A stretch of 64,000 nucleotides of DNA from contig JAPDFW010000147.1 of NCBI GenBank assembly GCA_028826165.1, positions 494,501 through 558,500 on the forward strand. Direction: 5' to 3'. Source of the DNA: Anaeramoeba ignava. Lineage: Eukaryota > Metamonada > Anaeramoebidae. The notes below the pieces were generated by a model. It searched no databases, had not been told where the DNA came from, and was given only the letters and a program-made list of their open reading frames with translations. This document shows positions 19,853-31,244 of this stretch, one piece after another; the first letter of the stretch is position 1; the number at the start of each line of letters is the position of its first letter. Both the position numbers and the translations under genes were made by a program.

Positions 19853-22800
19853 ATGGAAAAATCAATTTTATTATTTTTTATTTTATTTTTTCTTTCTCCT
19901 TTATTAATTTTATTATTTAGATTTTTTAATTTTATTACTCCAAAGTAAATTAAATTTTAATTTAAAAAATTTTAATTAATTTTTAATCTTTTTTAAATTT
20001 AATTTTTTAAAAAGAACCAAATTTAGTAGAAAAATATCACATTTTTACAGAAGAGAAATTACTCTTAAATTTGGTACTTTTATTTCAGTTTCTTCTCCAA
20101 TCGGGAAAATTTGGGTAATTCAAAAAACAAAAAGAAATTTTTTTTTTGTTTTTTGATCCACTTTTTTTTCTTTTTAATCTTTTATTATTAATTTTTTTTT
20201 TGATAGGAAATTTTTCAAATTTTTTTAACAATTTTTTTCGCTTTTACTTTTATTATTGGAAGTTATTTTTCTATTGAAACCACACATGAAAATATTGATA
20301 AAATTGAACAAGTTCTTTGCGTTTTTTTCTTTATAGATTATTTAATGAAATTTTTGGTTGCAATTGATAAGTATTTATTATTAAATTTAAAATAAAAAGT
20401 GGAACAGAAATTAATCTTTTTATTAATTTTAATTTTTAAAAATAGATTTTCCTTTTATTTTAGCTTTTTTTCGATTATTGATCTTTTAATTTTAATTCCT
20501 TTTATTGAAACGTATTTTTATATAAAAAAGAAAAAAAAAAATTTATCTAAAATTTAATTTACACACAAAAAAAAATTGATTGATTGATTGATTGATTTAG
20601 AAAATTATTTCATATAACTTGGAACAAATCATTTGCAACTCCAATGAGAATTTTAAGAGTTTTTCGAATTTTTCGACTTTTTAGAGTTTTAACTTTTTCG
20701 AAATCAAGTAATAAAATAAAAAATAATAAAAAAAGTGGAACAAAAAAAAATAATAAAAAATAAAAAAAATAATTAATGATAAAACAAATCTTGGGGATAA
20801 AAACCAAAACAAAAGTTTGGAAGCATTCATTTACAAAACTTATTCTTCTTGTTTTCTGTCTTTTATTCAGTGCATGTGGTTTAATACAAATCATAGAAAA
20901 AGAACAGCAATTATCATTTCATGAAGTGGCATATTTTATGGTCATTGTAAAAAAATCTTTTTAATAAAACACTTAAAAACAATAATACGAAACAAAATTC
21001 AAATATAAAGTCTATTGCAACTGTTGGATATGGCGATATAACGCCAAAAACACAAACAGGAAAAATGGTCATGACTTGTATCATTATTTGCACAGCTTTT
21101 GCAATTCCGTACCAATTAAATCGCATGAGCATACTGAAGAGGAAATACAAAAGTAACGTTTTTTTATCCGAAATTTATTGATTAGAGAAAAAAAAATAAT
21201 AAATAAAATAATAATTAAAAAAATAAATAAAAAGAACAATCGCAATCAATATCAAGAGATAATTCTCTTAGACATATTCTTGTAACAGGTTCGCTCACAA
21301 AATTTGCGTTATTGGAATTTTTAAATGAGATTTTGAACCAAACAAAGGTATTTTTTTAATGCTTATCAATTAGCAATCCAATTTTTTTTTGATGGTTTTA
21401 TCCAAAGATTCTTTATCATAAAAATAAAAATGAATCAACATCGAAACTTTACTTAATTTATCACAAATTTTCTCTACAAACTATTTTATGTGTCAAAAAT
21501 AATTAAAAAAAATAGACTAGAGGAGGTATAAAGCTTCAAGTTGTTTTATTGAGTTTGGATGATTTTTCAGAAATTGAACAAGAAATTCTCGTTAATCCTC
21601 AATTTGATTCATGGGTGAAAGCAATATATGGCACTCCTCTGGAAAAGGCAGATCTTGAACGTGCAAGTTTTGGTGATGATTCAACTTGCATTATTTTATC
21701 AAATTTAAGATCCAAATTTCCTTATTTTGAAGATTCTTCAAATATTATGAAATCTGCTGCTTTGAAATACTTTAAACCAAGGTCTAAAATATATCTTCAG
21801 TGCATAAATTTTACTCAAACAGAATATTTAAAGGGGATTACTTCAGGAACATTAATACAAAATGCGCTTAATAAGGTTTTTTTTACATTTTTTGTTTGGA
21901 TGTTTTTTTCCAATTTAAAATCACTAACAACAATTATAAATATCTTTTTTTTCCGCAATTTAATTGCTTGTCACATAATGAATAGGCTATTTTTGTGCTT
22001 AATATAATGCATCCAGGAATGGGAACATTTATTGTGAATATTTTTCAAACTCCCCAAATCGAACAAATGAAATTTAATCAAGAAGATGCTAAATGGAAAA
22101 GAGAATATTTGGAAGGTGTAGCAATGTATATTTTTCGCGTTGCTATGCCGAGTTTTTTCAGCGGACAAACCTTTTCTAGTGCTTGTAAAATAATTTACCA
22201 AAAATTGGAAATTTTACTTTTTGGAGTTGTAGTTCAAGATGATAAAGGAGGTTGTGTTTGTCTTTTAAATCCTGGAAAAAGTTATATAATCCACAAGGGA
22301 GACATTGGGTTTGTTTTAGCTTCTTCTCATATCCAAGTTAATAAAATTTGGAATATATTTTTAGATAAGAAAAGGATCAGTGTGAGATCTAAATTGAATT
22401 TTTCTGAATTTCTATTGAATATTTCAGAAATTTCAAATAAATGGAATGAAAATATAAATTCAAAATCGAATGAAAATATAAAATCAAATGAAAATATAAA
22501 TCAAAATTCAAAATCAAATGAAAATACAAAATCAAAATCAAATGAAAATACGAAATCAAATGAAAATATAAAATCAAAATCAAATGAAAATACAAAATCA
22601 AAATCAAATGAAAATATAGATTCAAATGAAAATACAAAATCAAAATCAAATGAAAGTTCAAATTCAAATCAAAGTTCAAATGAAAATATAAATCAAAATT
22701 CAATCCAAAGTTTAAATGAATATTCAATTCAAAGTTTAAATCAATACTCAACCCAAAGTTTCAATCAATACTCTTTACAAAGATTTGCCTCATTTATTGT

Positions 22801-24567
22801 TCCTCCACCTGCTCCTAGAATGAATTACAATCAACTCAAAAATCTTTATGATCCTGCTCATAAAAGTGTTATTTTCCCTCCTGATATTTCTTTTCTTGAT
22901 GATATATTTGTATCTCATGATCTTTTTCCTGATTTAAAGCAAAAACTTATTTTTAAATCTTTAGTTAATAAATTTCAACATTCAAAATTTAAAGAAAATC
23001 AAAATCAAAATCAAAATCAAAATCAAAATCAAAATCAAAATCAAAATCAAAATCAAATTCAAAATCAAAATCAAAATCAAAATCAAAATCAAAATAATCA
23101 AAATAATCAAAATCAAATTTTAAATCTTGATTCTTTATCGAATTCTGATTTCGTTTCATTTACTGATTTTGAAACTGAAACTGAAAATGAAATTAATCAA
23201 GAAACTCCTCAAATTATTTCTTTTGAGATCAATATGAAAAATTTAGAATTAAAAAATGATTCAGATTCTAAAATTGGAATGGATTTTAATAATTCAGAAT
23301 TCGAAATAGAATTAGAATCAGAATCAGAATTAGAATCAGAATTAGAAAATAAAAATGAAAATGAAAATGAAAATGAAAATGAAAATGATTTTACAAAAAT
23401 TTTCGCATTTAGAAATTATAATCAAGTCATTTTAAAACAAAAATGCGATTTCAATGATCATATTGTTGCATTTTGTTCATTTCAAGATTCCAAAAATTTC
23501 TTACTTTCACTTCGAAATGAAGAAATAGTTAATTTTCTAGATAAAACAAAAGGATTAAATTCTTCCAAAAATAAATCAAAACATTCAAATATTTGGGATC
23601 CTTTGATTGTTTTATTGGTTGTACAAAAATTACCTTCAGAAACAGAATGGATTTTAATGCTTGAACATGATCCTATTGTTTTTTCTAATGTTTTCTTTAT
23701 GATTCGCCCAAATTCAGAAATTGAATCAATTCGTTTTGCAAGAATGAAAAAGGCAAAAAAAATTGTTATTTTTTCTTCTCATTGGATTCAAGATTCTCTT
23801 GATTTAGATTCAAAAACTGTAGATATTGAAATTATTCAATTGATTAAAACTCTTGAAAAATCTATTGATATTTCTAAAATTACAGCAGAATTAAGTAAAT
23901 TGAAATCAAAAAAAAAAAATATTAATTAATTAATTAATTCATTCATTCATTCATTCATTTCAAATAATATCATTTTTTTTCTTTTCAATCAAATTTTAGT
24001 TGATTTAAAAAATTCTCAACTTTTGGAAACTTCAATAATTCCAAAAAATGGATCACAAAAAAAAAAAGAACTAAAATTTAATCATGATAAAATTTTAGAA
24101 AATTTATATTTTGGATCAGGAACTTTAATTCCCACAAATTTTTTTAATACTTTAACAGCACAGGTTTAAAAAACAACAACAATTTTAATTTTATATTTAA
24201 TTAAATTCAATTCAAAATTCAATTCAAAATTTAATTTTATAAATAGACTATTCACAATCCAGATTCAATTCAAATTATAAAAGCAATGGCACTTAATTAT
24301 GTTTTTGATTCATCTTATTATCCTTATCAGTCAAGATTATCAATTATTCCTTTACCAAAACATTTCACTTCAAAATCATTTGGATCACTTTTTAATTTTT
24401 TAATAAGCAAATCAATTCTTCCTTTAGCTTTATATCGATCACAAAATATAGATTTAGGAAATAATTTACCATATGTTTATACAAGACCATTAAAAACAAC
24501 AATATGTCATAAAAAAGACAAAGTGATTATTTTAGTTAAAAATGAAATGAAGAATATAATTTTTTGA
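19853..24567 (+). CDS. BK/Slo-type Ca2+-activated K+ channel alpha subunit
   Basis: Twelve exons give about 1216 residues: 19853-19944, 20015-20114, 20207-20370, 20464-20511, 20601-20707, 20816-20946, 21011-21152, 21235-21347, 21516-21875, 21986-23894, 24000-24163, 24247-24567. All joins keep frame with GT-AG ends. Exon 1 is a hydrophobic S0-like helix. Then come S1 (EIFQIFLTIFFAF), S2, S3 (SIIDLLILIPFIE), S4 with Arg at every third position (RILRVFRIFRLFR), S5, the pore with TVGYGD at about 217-222, and S6. The cytosolic part matches the RCK1-RCK2 gating ring of Slo channels: RHILVTG, DSTCIILSN, MHPGMG, LEGVAMYIF, LNPGKSY near 22270, then a C-terminal YRSQNIDLGN to VIILVKN ending. A tract of some 250 residues rich in SNEN and QN separates RCK1 and RCK2. 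The Asp string of the calcium bowl is absent. Stop is TGA. Confidence 0.88.
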
Positions 24568-24657
24568 ATTAAATTTTTTTGAATTAAAATTTTTTTGAAT
24601 TAAATTTAAAATAAATATTTTTTAATTGAATTTGTTTTTCTTTTGATTTATTGATTT

Positions 24658-24727
24658 CATAATAAGCTCAAATCAATTTGCCTTAAATTTCTTTAAGGTT
24701 TCCAAAAAGATTTTCATATTCATTATG
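24658..24727 (-). promoter_or_regulatory. SECIS element (type II) of the thioredoxin reductase gene
   Basis: Read on the minus strand: quartet ATGA at 24717-24714, helix II AAATC...TTTTG pairing with CAAATTGATTT (two T-T mismatches), AAA at 24701-24699, 12 nt after the quartet. An apical mini-stem CCTTAAA/TTTAAGG with a short loop makes it type II. The 3' quartet strand is TGAG at 24670-24667. A lower stem pairs CATAAT (24727-24722) with ATTATG (24663-24658). It lies about 185 nt after the UGA and about 90 bp from the stop of the convergent K+ channel gene. Confidence 0.85.
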
Positions 24728-24777
24728 ATTTAAAAATAAATCAAAAAGAAAAAGAGAAAGAAAAGAGAAGAGACAAT

Positions 24778-24892
24778 GCTTTCCAAAAATTTTTCAAAAG
24801 AAAAAAAGTGGATCAAAAAATTTTCAAGAAGAAAAAAAGTGGATCAAAAAATTTTCAAGAAGAAAAAAAGTGGATCAAAAAATTTGGAAAGC
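24778..24892 (-). repeat. Three 31-bp tandem repeats inside a 10-bp inverted repeat (TrxR 3' UTR)
   Basis: Three near-identical 30-31-bp units at 24791-24882, each holding AAAAAAAGTGGATCAAAAAA on the plus strand. They are bounded by GCTTTCCAAA (24778-24787) and TTTGGAAAGC (24883-24892), an exact inverted repeat. The block lies between the Sec codon and the SECIS, so in the mRNA it could fold as a hairpin with the repeats in its loop. Confidence 0.75.
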
Positions 24893-24895
24893 AAA

Positions 24896-27301
24896 TTAAC
24901 CTCAGCAACCAGTTTTTTTAGGGTCTTTCCCAGATCTTTTTGTAACATCCAAGTTTGTGAAATTTTCAGCACAAGTAGGATGAATACCAAGAGTTGAATC
25001 AAGTTGAGATTTTGTGATACCGCATTTCATTGAAGCGGCGAAACCCTGAATAATTTCACCAGCATTTGGACCGAAATAATGGATCCCGAGAATTTTCTCA
25101 TTTTCCAATTTATTGCAAATGACTTTTATGTAGCATTCGTTTTCAGCGAAATGGGGAAGAGCGAACTCCAAGGGCGTAAAATATGAGTGATAAACTTCGA
25201 TATTTTCAAGTTTGTAAGTTGAAATTGCTTCTTCTTCAGATAAACCAGCAGATCCATATTCAAGTGGAGTAAAAACAGCTGTTGGAATTAAAGAGTAATC
25301 AGTCTTTTGTGTGGAGTCACCATACAGTCTAAATGCAAGTAATTTTCCTTGCGAAATTGCAAATGGTGTGAGTTCGGGACTTCCACTTGAAACATCTCCA
25401 ATTGCGTAAATATTTTTCACACTTGATTGACAATTTTTTTGCGCTATTTTTCCTTCTTTATCAAGTGCGATTCCTATTTTTTCTAAGTTCATTCTTTGTG
25501 TTTGAGCTCTTCGACCGATTGCAGATAAAACAGTGTCGAATTCTGCTTGTTTTTCTTGTCCGTTTTCGATATTTTGGAAACTGACAAGATATTTTGAATT
25601 ATTATTGTTTTGGATTTTCTTGATTTCTTTTAAAACGCTTTTGTGAAGAAATGCAACGCCTTTTCGTGCTAAATTGTTTTGGATCATTTTGGCCATTTGT
25701 TGATCAAATTTTCTTAGTACTTTTGACCGAACCATTACTGAGGTGTCGAATCCTAATCCGGATAATACTCCTGCTGCTTCTAATCCTATATATGCTGCTC
25801 CTAATATTAATGTTTTTCCTGGTGGTGTTGGTAATGAAAATAAATCGTTGCTTGTAATGCAATGTTCTCCTCCTGGTACTTGTGGAATAATAGGTGTTCC
25901 TTTTCATTTTTGAATTAAATTTGAATATTAAATATTGAATAAATTTAAATATTAAATGGATTTGAATATTAAATGGATTTAAATATTAAATATTAAATAT
26001 TAAATATTAAATATTAAATATTAAATATTAATTATTAAATATTAAATAAATATAAATATTAAATATTAAATGAATTTAAATATTAAATATTAAATATTAA
26101 ATATTAAATAATAAATATTAAATAAATATTAAATATTAAATATTAAATAAATATTAAATATTAAATGAATTTAAATATTAAATATTAAATATTGAATATT
26201 AAATAAATTTGAATATTAAATATTAAATATTAAATATTAAATAAATATTAAATATTAAATATTAAAAATAAATAAATATTAAATATTAAATAAAAATAAA
26301 TATTAAATATTTAAATAATAAAATATTAAATGTTGAATGAATTTAAATATTAAATATTAAATATTAAATAAATTTAAATATTGAATATTAAATAAATATT
26401 AAATATTAAATAAATATTAAATGAATTTAAATATTAAATATTAAATAAATATTAAATATTAAATAAATTTGAATATTAAATAAATATTAAATATTAAATA
26501 TCAAATATTAAATAAATATTAAATATTAAATATTAAATATTAAATAAATATAAATATTAAATGAATTTAAATATTAAATATTAAATATTAATTAAATTTA
26601 AATATTAAATATTAAATATTAATTAAATTTAAATATTAAATAATAAATATTAAATATTAAATATTAAATAAATATTAAATATTAAATAAATTTGAATGTT
26701 AAATGGATTTAAATCAATAAGTACCACCAGTAGCAATAACAATATTTTCAGCAGTAATTAATTTAACATCATCTGAACCTTTGCGAACCAATTCAATTTC
26801 ATGTTCAGATTTGAGTCTTGCAAAGAAATTTAGGTAATCAATACCTTTTTGCCTAAGCTTAACTTTATAACCCCAATTCAAAGAACGAATATAACTTTGA
26901 ACATTATTAATCATTAAATTCCAATTATGTTTAGCGTTAATTGGATCAACATCCCATCCATAGAACGTTGAAAAATGGAGATTTTCTCGTGATTGCGCAG
27001 CAGCATGAAGAAGCTTCTTGGGGATACATCCAACGTTTGGGCAGGCTCCCCCTATTCCCCATTTAGATCCCCTTAAAGTTGGTTCAACATAATCCATAAG
27101 TGCTACTTTTGCCCCTAATTCTGCTGCCTTTTGGGAGACTGATAACCCCCCTGAACCTCCGCCTATAACTGCTAAATCATATTGATATCCCCCCTTCTTC
27201 TCGCTAATCTTTCGAAAAATCTTCTTCGTTATTTCTGTTCCTAATTGCTTTTTTATTTCTGTTTTCTTTGTTAATGTCAAATGTTTTCCTGTTAAAAGCA
27301 T
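24896..27301 (-). CDS. Selenocysteine thioredoxin reductase (animal-like high-Mr type)
   Basis: Two exons, 26725-27301 and 24896-25899, joined across a GT-AG intron in a Gly codon, give 526 residues. Features in order: FAD site GGGSGG at about 47, redox disulphide CPNVGC (Cys87, Cys92), ATGGTP, NADPH site GAAYIGLEAAG, AIGRRAQT, YAIGDV, FTPLEYGSAGLSEEEA, GPNAGEIIQGFAA, and the dimer-interface HPTCAE with the catalytic His. The C-terminus reads VTKRSG...TGC, then TGA at 24904-24902, then GGT and TAA (24898-24896). With TGA read as Sec this gives Gly-Cys-Sec-Gly, exactly the C-terminal redox tail of animal high-Mr thioredoxin reductases. A type II SECIS follows in the 3' UTR. The enzyme uses NADPH to reduce thioredoxin. 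No N-terminal glutaredoxin domain is present, so it is TrxR rather than TGR. The N-terminal 38 residues could be a leader, but no clear targeting signal is visible. Confidence 0.92.
24902..24904 (-). other. UGA selenocysteine codon of the thioredoxin reductase gene
   Basis: In-frame TGA, one codon before a Gly codon and a TAA. It sits at the Sec position of the GCUG tail. Without recoding, the protein would end in GC and lack the reductase's C-terminal selenolthiol. Confidence 0.88.
25900..26724 (-). repeat. TrxR intron made of TTTAATATT-type repeats
   Basis: 825-bp intron with GTACTT donor and AAAAG acceptor on the minus strand. Inside it is almost wholly AAATATT/TAAATATTAAAT units with occasional TTTGAATA variants. 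Confidence 0.85.
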
Positions 27302-27404
27302 CTTGTTTTTTGTTTTTTGTTTTTTGTTTTTTGTTTTTCTCTCGTGTTTTTTTGTTTTTGGTTAATTTATATTTTTTAAATTGTTTTAACTGTTTTGTTT
27401 TAAC

Positions 27405-28440
27405 TGTTTTTGTTTTTGTTTTTGTTTTTGTTTTTGTTTTTGTTTTTGTTTTTGTTTTTGTTTTTGTTTTTGGAATGAACAAGAAAAAAAATGAAAAAAA
27501 AAATTGTGAAAAAATTTTTTTTGATGATTAATCAATTCTCAAAAAAAAATCTTTATTTAATCAATTTATCCAATAATATTTAATTAATTTATTCCTAAAT
27601 AATATTTAATTAATTTATTTCTAAAAATATTTAACCAATTTATTCCTAAATATTTAATTAATTTATTTCTAAGTAATATTTAATTAATTTCTAAATAATA
27701 TTTAATTAATTTATTTCTAAATAATATTTAATTAATTTATTTCTAAATAATATTTAATCAATTCTCAAAAAATCTTTATTTAATCAATTTGTTAATAATA
27801 TTTAATTAATTTATTCCAAAATAATATTTAATTTATTTAATTAATTTATTCTAAATATTTAATTAATTTATTTCAAATAATATTTAATTAATTTATTTCT
27901 AAATAATATTTAATTAATTTATTCTAAATATTTAATTAATTTATTTCTAAATATTTAATCAATTTATTTCTAAATAATATTTAATTAATTTATTCCAAAT
28001 AATATTTAATTTATTTTTAAATAATATTTAATTAATTTATTTCTAAATATTTAATTAATTTATTTTAAATAATATTTAATTAATTTATTCTAAATAATAT
28101 TTAATCAATTTATTTCTAAATAATATTTAATTAATTTATTTCTAAATAATATTTAATTAATTTATCCTAAATAATATTTAATTAATTTATTTTAAATAAT
28201 ATTTAATTAATTTATTTCTAAATATTTAATTAATTTATTCTAAATATTTAATTAATTTATTCCTAAATATTTAATTAATTTATTTCTAAATAATATTTAA
28301 TCAATTTATTTCAAAATATTTAATTAATTTATTTCTAAATAATATTTAATTAATTTATTTCCAAATAATATTTAATTAATTTATTCTAAATAATAATTAA
28401 TTAATTTCTAAATAATATTTAATTCTCTTTCAAATAATAA
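27405..28440. repeat. (TTTTTG)n block and ~26-bp TAATATTTAATTAATTT array
   Basis: A perfect TTTTTG hexamer run at about 27411-27472 lies in the 5' region of TrxR. From about 27560 to 28440 follows an array of roughly 26-bp units containing TTTAATTAATTTATTTCTAA, with many short deletions. No open frame or other signal is seen in the 1.2 kb between the two minus-strand genes. Confidence 0.8.
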
Positions 28441-28470
28441 ATTCTCTTTAAAATAATTTTTGTTTTGGTT

Positions 28471-31186
28471 TTATTTTCGTTTCTTTTGATTTTCTTCTAA
28501 AATTTCGCAAACTAAATCTTCCAAATTTTTTAAACTAACTTCATTATTAAATTTATATTCTTCTTTATTCCATCCAAATTTCAATATTAAAGTTTCTTGA
28601 AATTGAGTAATTTCTGGTAATCTCGTCAAAGAAAACAAAACTGAACAAATTTGAATAAATTCACTAACTTTCAAATTAATTTCATTTGGATTCATATTTT
28701 TAATCTCTTTTAAAAAATGAGACAAAGCAACTTCAAACGAATTTTGCAAATGAGTTTTTGTATTCAAAATATCTGGCTTTTTTTCATTTGAAAAATAACC
28801 GAAATTATCACCTTGAACTTGAATAGTTTTTTCAAGTTCTTCCAAATCAGGTAAAATTGAGATGATTTTAAAATCAGAGTCTGAATAATAACATTTTTGA
28901 GCAATTTCGGCAAGTTTTCCAATAACAATATTATCTTGATGCCGATCCAAAACTGTTTTCAAATATTCAAAAAATTCCAATTCATTTCCTGAGTCTTGAT
29001 TAAAATTACAAGTAAGTAATTCCCAAAGAATAATTGAAAAAAATTTTGCAACATGAGCTGGTAATGATTTTTGAGTGGAATTTTTGCCCGAAATATTTCC
29101 TGGTCTTAAACTAACTAAAACATCATCTAATATTGCAATTTTGGGGTTATTTTCATGATCCAAAAGAATTCTTGAGCTTGAAAACCCAAGAAAAGGACCG
29201 TCTAAATTTTTTTCAACAAAATCAAATCCATTTACAATTCCTTGACAAATTTTGATAATAAGTTTTAACGGAATTTCGTTTTTTTCTTCTTGGCTTTCCT
29301 GAATCAAGTCAGATATCATTTTATGGTTGGGATATGAACGATAAACAACAGATAGTCTGTGGTTATTTCCTTCACAAATATCGATAAAATAGCCAAGAAA
29401 CTCTGCAAAATTTGGATTTTGATTGAATATTGTGAGTTTTGTGATTTCACTCAAAAAAAGATGAGTTTTCAAAAAGAGTTCTCCTGCTTGGAAATGAATA
29501 AGAACAGGAGTTTTTTCTTTATAAAATCCTGTGTGGATTGTCTCAAAAAAATCGAGTGAATATCCAGTAATGATTTCTGTGTTGATATCAATCCAATAAT
29601 ATAAAATATCAATTTTCTCAATTATTGTTTTTGCTGTTTCATCCAAAATTATTTTCTTGTTTTTTAGAATTGGAAGAAGTTCTTGCAAGCAAGGCTCAAT
29701 ATTTTCAAATTCTGATTGAATGCATTCATAATCATCTTGATTTGCTCCATAAAGTAGAAGAAGTGTGAACATTCTTAGATTTCCTGAAATAATTGCTAAA
29801 TCTAATGGTGTTTGTGCATATTCTAAATCGTGAACATCGGGATTGTGGAATGTTGATAAAAGTAGTTTTACTAATTGATAATTTGATTCAGCAACTGCGT
29901 AATGTAATAAAGTATTTTTGAATTGATCATATCTGAAAGAGACATCAAATCCACTACAAAACAGAGATTGTATTTCATTGAAATAGTTACCATTTAAACA
30001 AATGGAAAAGAGTTTCTATATTTTTATAATTAAATATTTTTAATATTTATATATTTTTATATTTTTAATATTTTGAATATTTATATATTTATATTTTTAA
30101 TATTTATATATTTGAATATTTTGAATATTTTTAATATTTATATATTTTGAATATTTTTAATATTTATATTTTTAATATTTATATATTTTTAATATTTTGA
30201 ATATTTTGAATATTTTGAGTATTTTGAATATTTATATTTTGAATATTTATACATTTTGAATATTTTGAATATTTATATATTTTTAATATTTATATTTTGA
30301 ATATTTGTATTTTGAATATTTATATATTTATATATTTTTAATATTTATATATTTGAATATTGGATTCTATAATACTTGAACTTCATAATTATTTAAATCT
30401 TCAGGCTTTCTTGATTTTAAATTGCTTATCCATTCAATAACTTCTTCTCTTGTCACATTTTCATTAAGAATTTTTGTAGGAACATATTTTGGAAAAATTC
30501 CATGAGTATGATTTCTCAAAATATTTTTAACAAAAACAGAATTTGATAAATGATAAGGAGAATAACCAGAATTTGTTAATAAATAAGGATCAGAATTATA
30601 ATGAATAAGCATTTGAACATATTCAAAATTATTTAAAGTAGATGAAAAATGCAAAGGTGATTGTCCATTAAAAATCAAATTTGAATCAACTCCTCTTTCA
30701 AGAAGAACGTCTAAAAATTGTGTATTTGATGATTTAATTGCTCGAAAAATTTCTGGTGTTTCTCGATCAGAAAGATCAACTTCTGAGAATTCATCTTTGC
30801 TGTTTTTTTCATCGAAATCATAAATGGGTTTTTGGTTTTCTTTTGAATATTTTTCATTTTCATTTGAATTTTCAATTATAAAGTTTTCATTTGGATTTGG
30901 ATTTATTCTTTTAGGTCTTTCATATTCACTAGTAAATAATGATGGAGTTTGTCTATTTGTTTCCCATTTATTTGTTTCATACATTTCATAATAAAGATTG
31001 ATTGCTCTCTTTTATTTATAAATGGGATTTTTTAATTAATTTTTTTTTATTTTTCGATTTTTTGATTTTTTTATATTAAATTACTTCAAGATTCCAATTA
31101 CTTTGCTCAAGGACTTGTTGTGCACGTTTATCTGAATCTAAACTTGTTATCATTTTAAAATTTTCAATAAGTTCTTTTTGATCCAT
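28471..31186 (-). CDS. UBA-like / ankyrin / pseudokinase protein
   Basis: Three exons, 31085-31186, 30376-31008 and 28471-30015, give 759 residues; both introns are GT-AG in phase 0. Exon 1 starts MDQKELIENFKMIT and joins exon 2 at NWNLE|RAINLYYE, forming a UBA-like three-helix fold (residues 1-45). After a low-complexity linker come ankyrin-type repeats at about 115-355 (GQSPLHFSS, NTLLHYAVAE, TPLDLAIISGN, LLLLYGANQ). About 430-690 resemble a protein kinase C-lobe (IKICQGIVNGFDFV, then FFSIILWELLT), but the catalytic loop reads LGFSSSRILLD instead of HRDLKxxN and the metal loop reads AILDD instead of DFG. It is therefore probably a pseudokinase in the TKL/ankyrin style, perhaps a ubiquitin-binding scaffold. 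The likely start is 31186 and not the internal Met at 30984, because the UBA fold spans the first intron. Confidence 0.72.
30016..30375 (-). repeat. Ankyrin-gene intron 2 of TATATTTTTAATATT-type repeats
   Basis: 360-bp intron, GTATTA donor and ATAG acceptor on the minus strand, filled with ATTTTGAATATTTATAT and ATTTTTAATATT units. Confidence 0.8.
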
Positions 31187-31200
31187 TTTTTTTGTAAAAG

Positions 31201-31240
31201 AAAAAAATGAAAAAATGAAAAAATGAAAAAAATGAAAAAA
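31201..31240 (-). promoter_or_regulatory. Promoter-like motif upstream of the UBA/ankyrin gene
   Basis: Plus-strand reads AAAAAATGAAAAAATGAAAA repeated, which on the sense strand is TTTTCATTTTTTCATTTTTT. It starts about 15 bp before the ATG at 31186 and supports that start over the internal one. Confidence 0.35.
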
Positions 31241-31244
31241 ATTT

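Noticed and set aside
24565-24567. TGA at the end of the K+ channel gene as a third Sec codon
   Set aside because: The protein ends at the family's normal C-terminus, the frame beyond is A/T filler, and no SECIS is seen on the plus strand nearby.
25704-25907. Minus-strand Arg/Ser-rich frame in TrxR
   Set aside because: A different frame of the same stretch gives conserved TrxR sequence (ITSNDLFSL, GAAYIGLEAAG).
30367-30984. Separate 205-codon ankyrin gene
   Set aside because: Its last codons include a GTATTA donor, and the protein continues in frame at 30015; its first Met lies inside a UBA-like domain that begins in an upstream exon.
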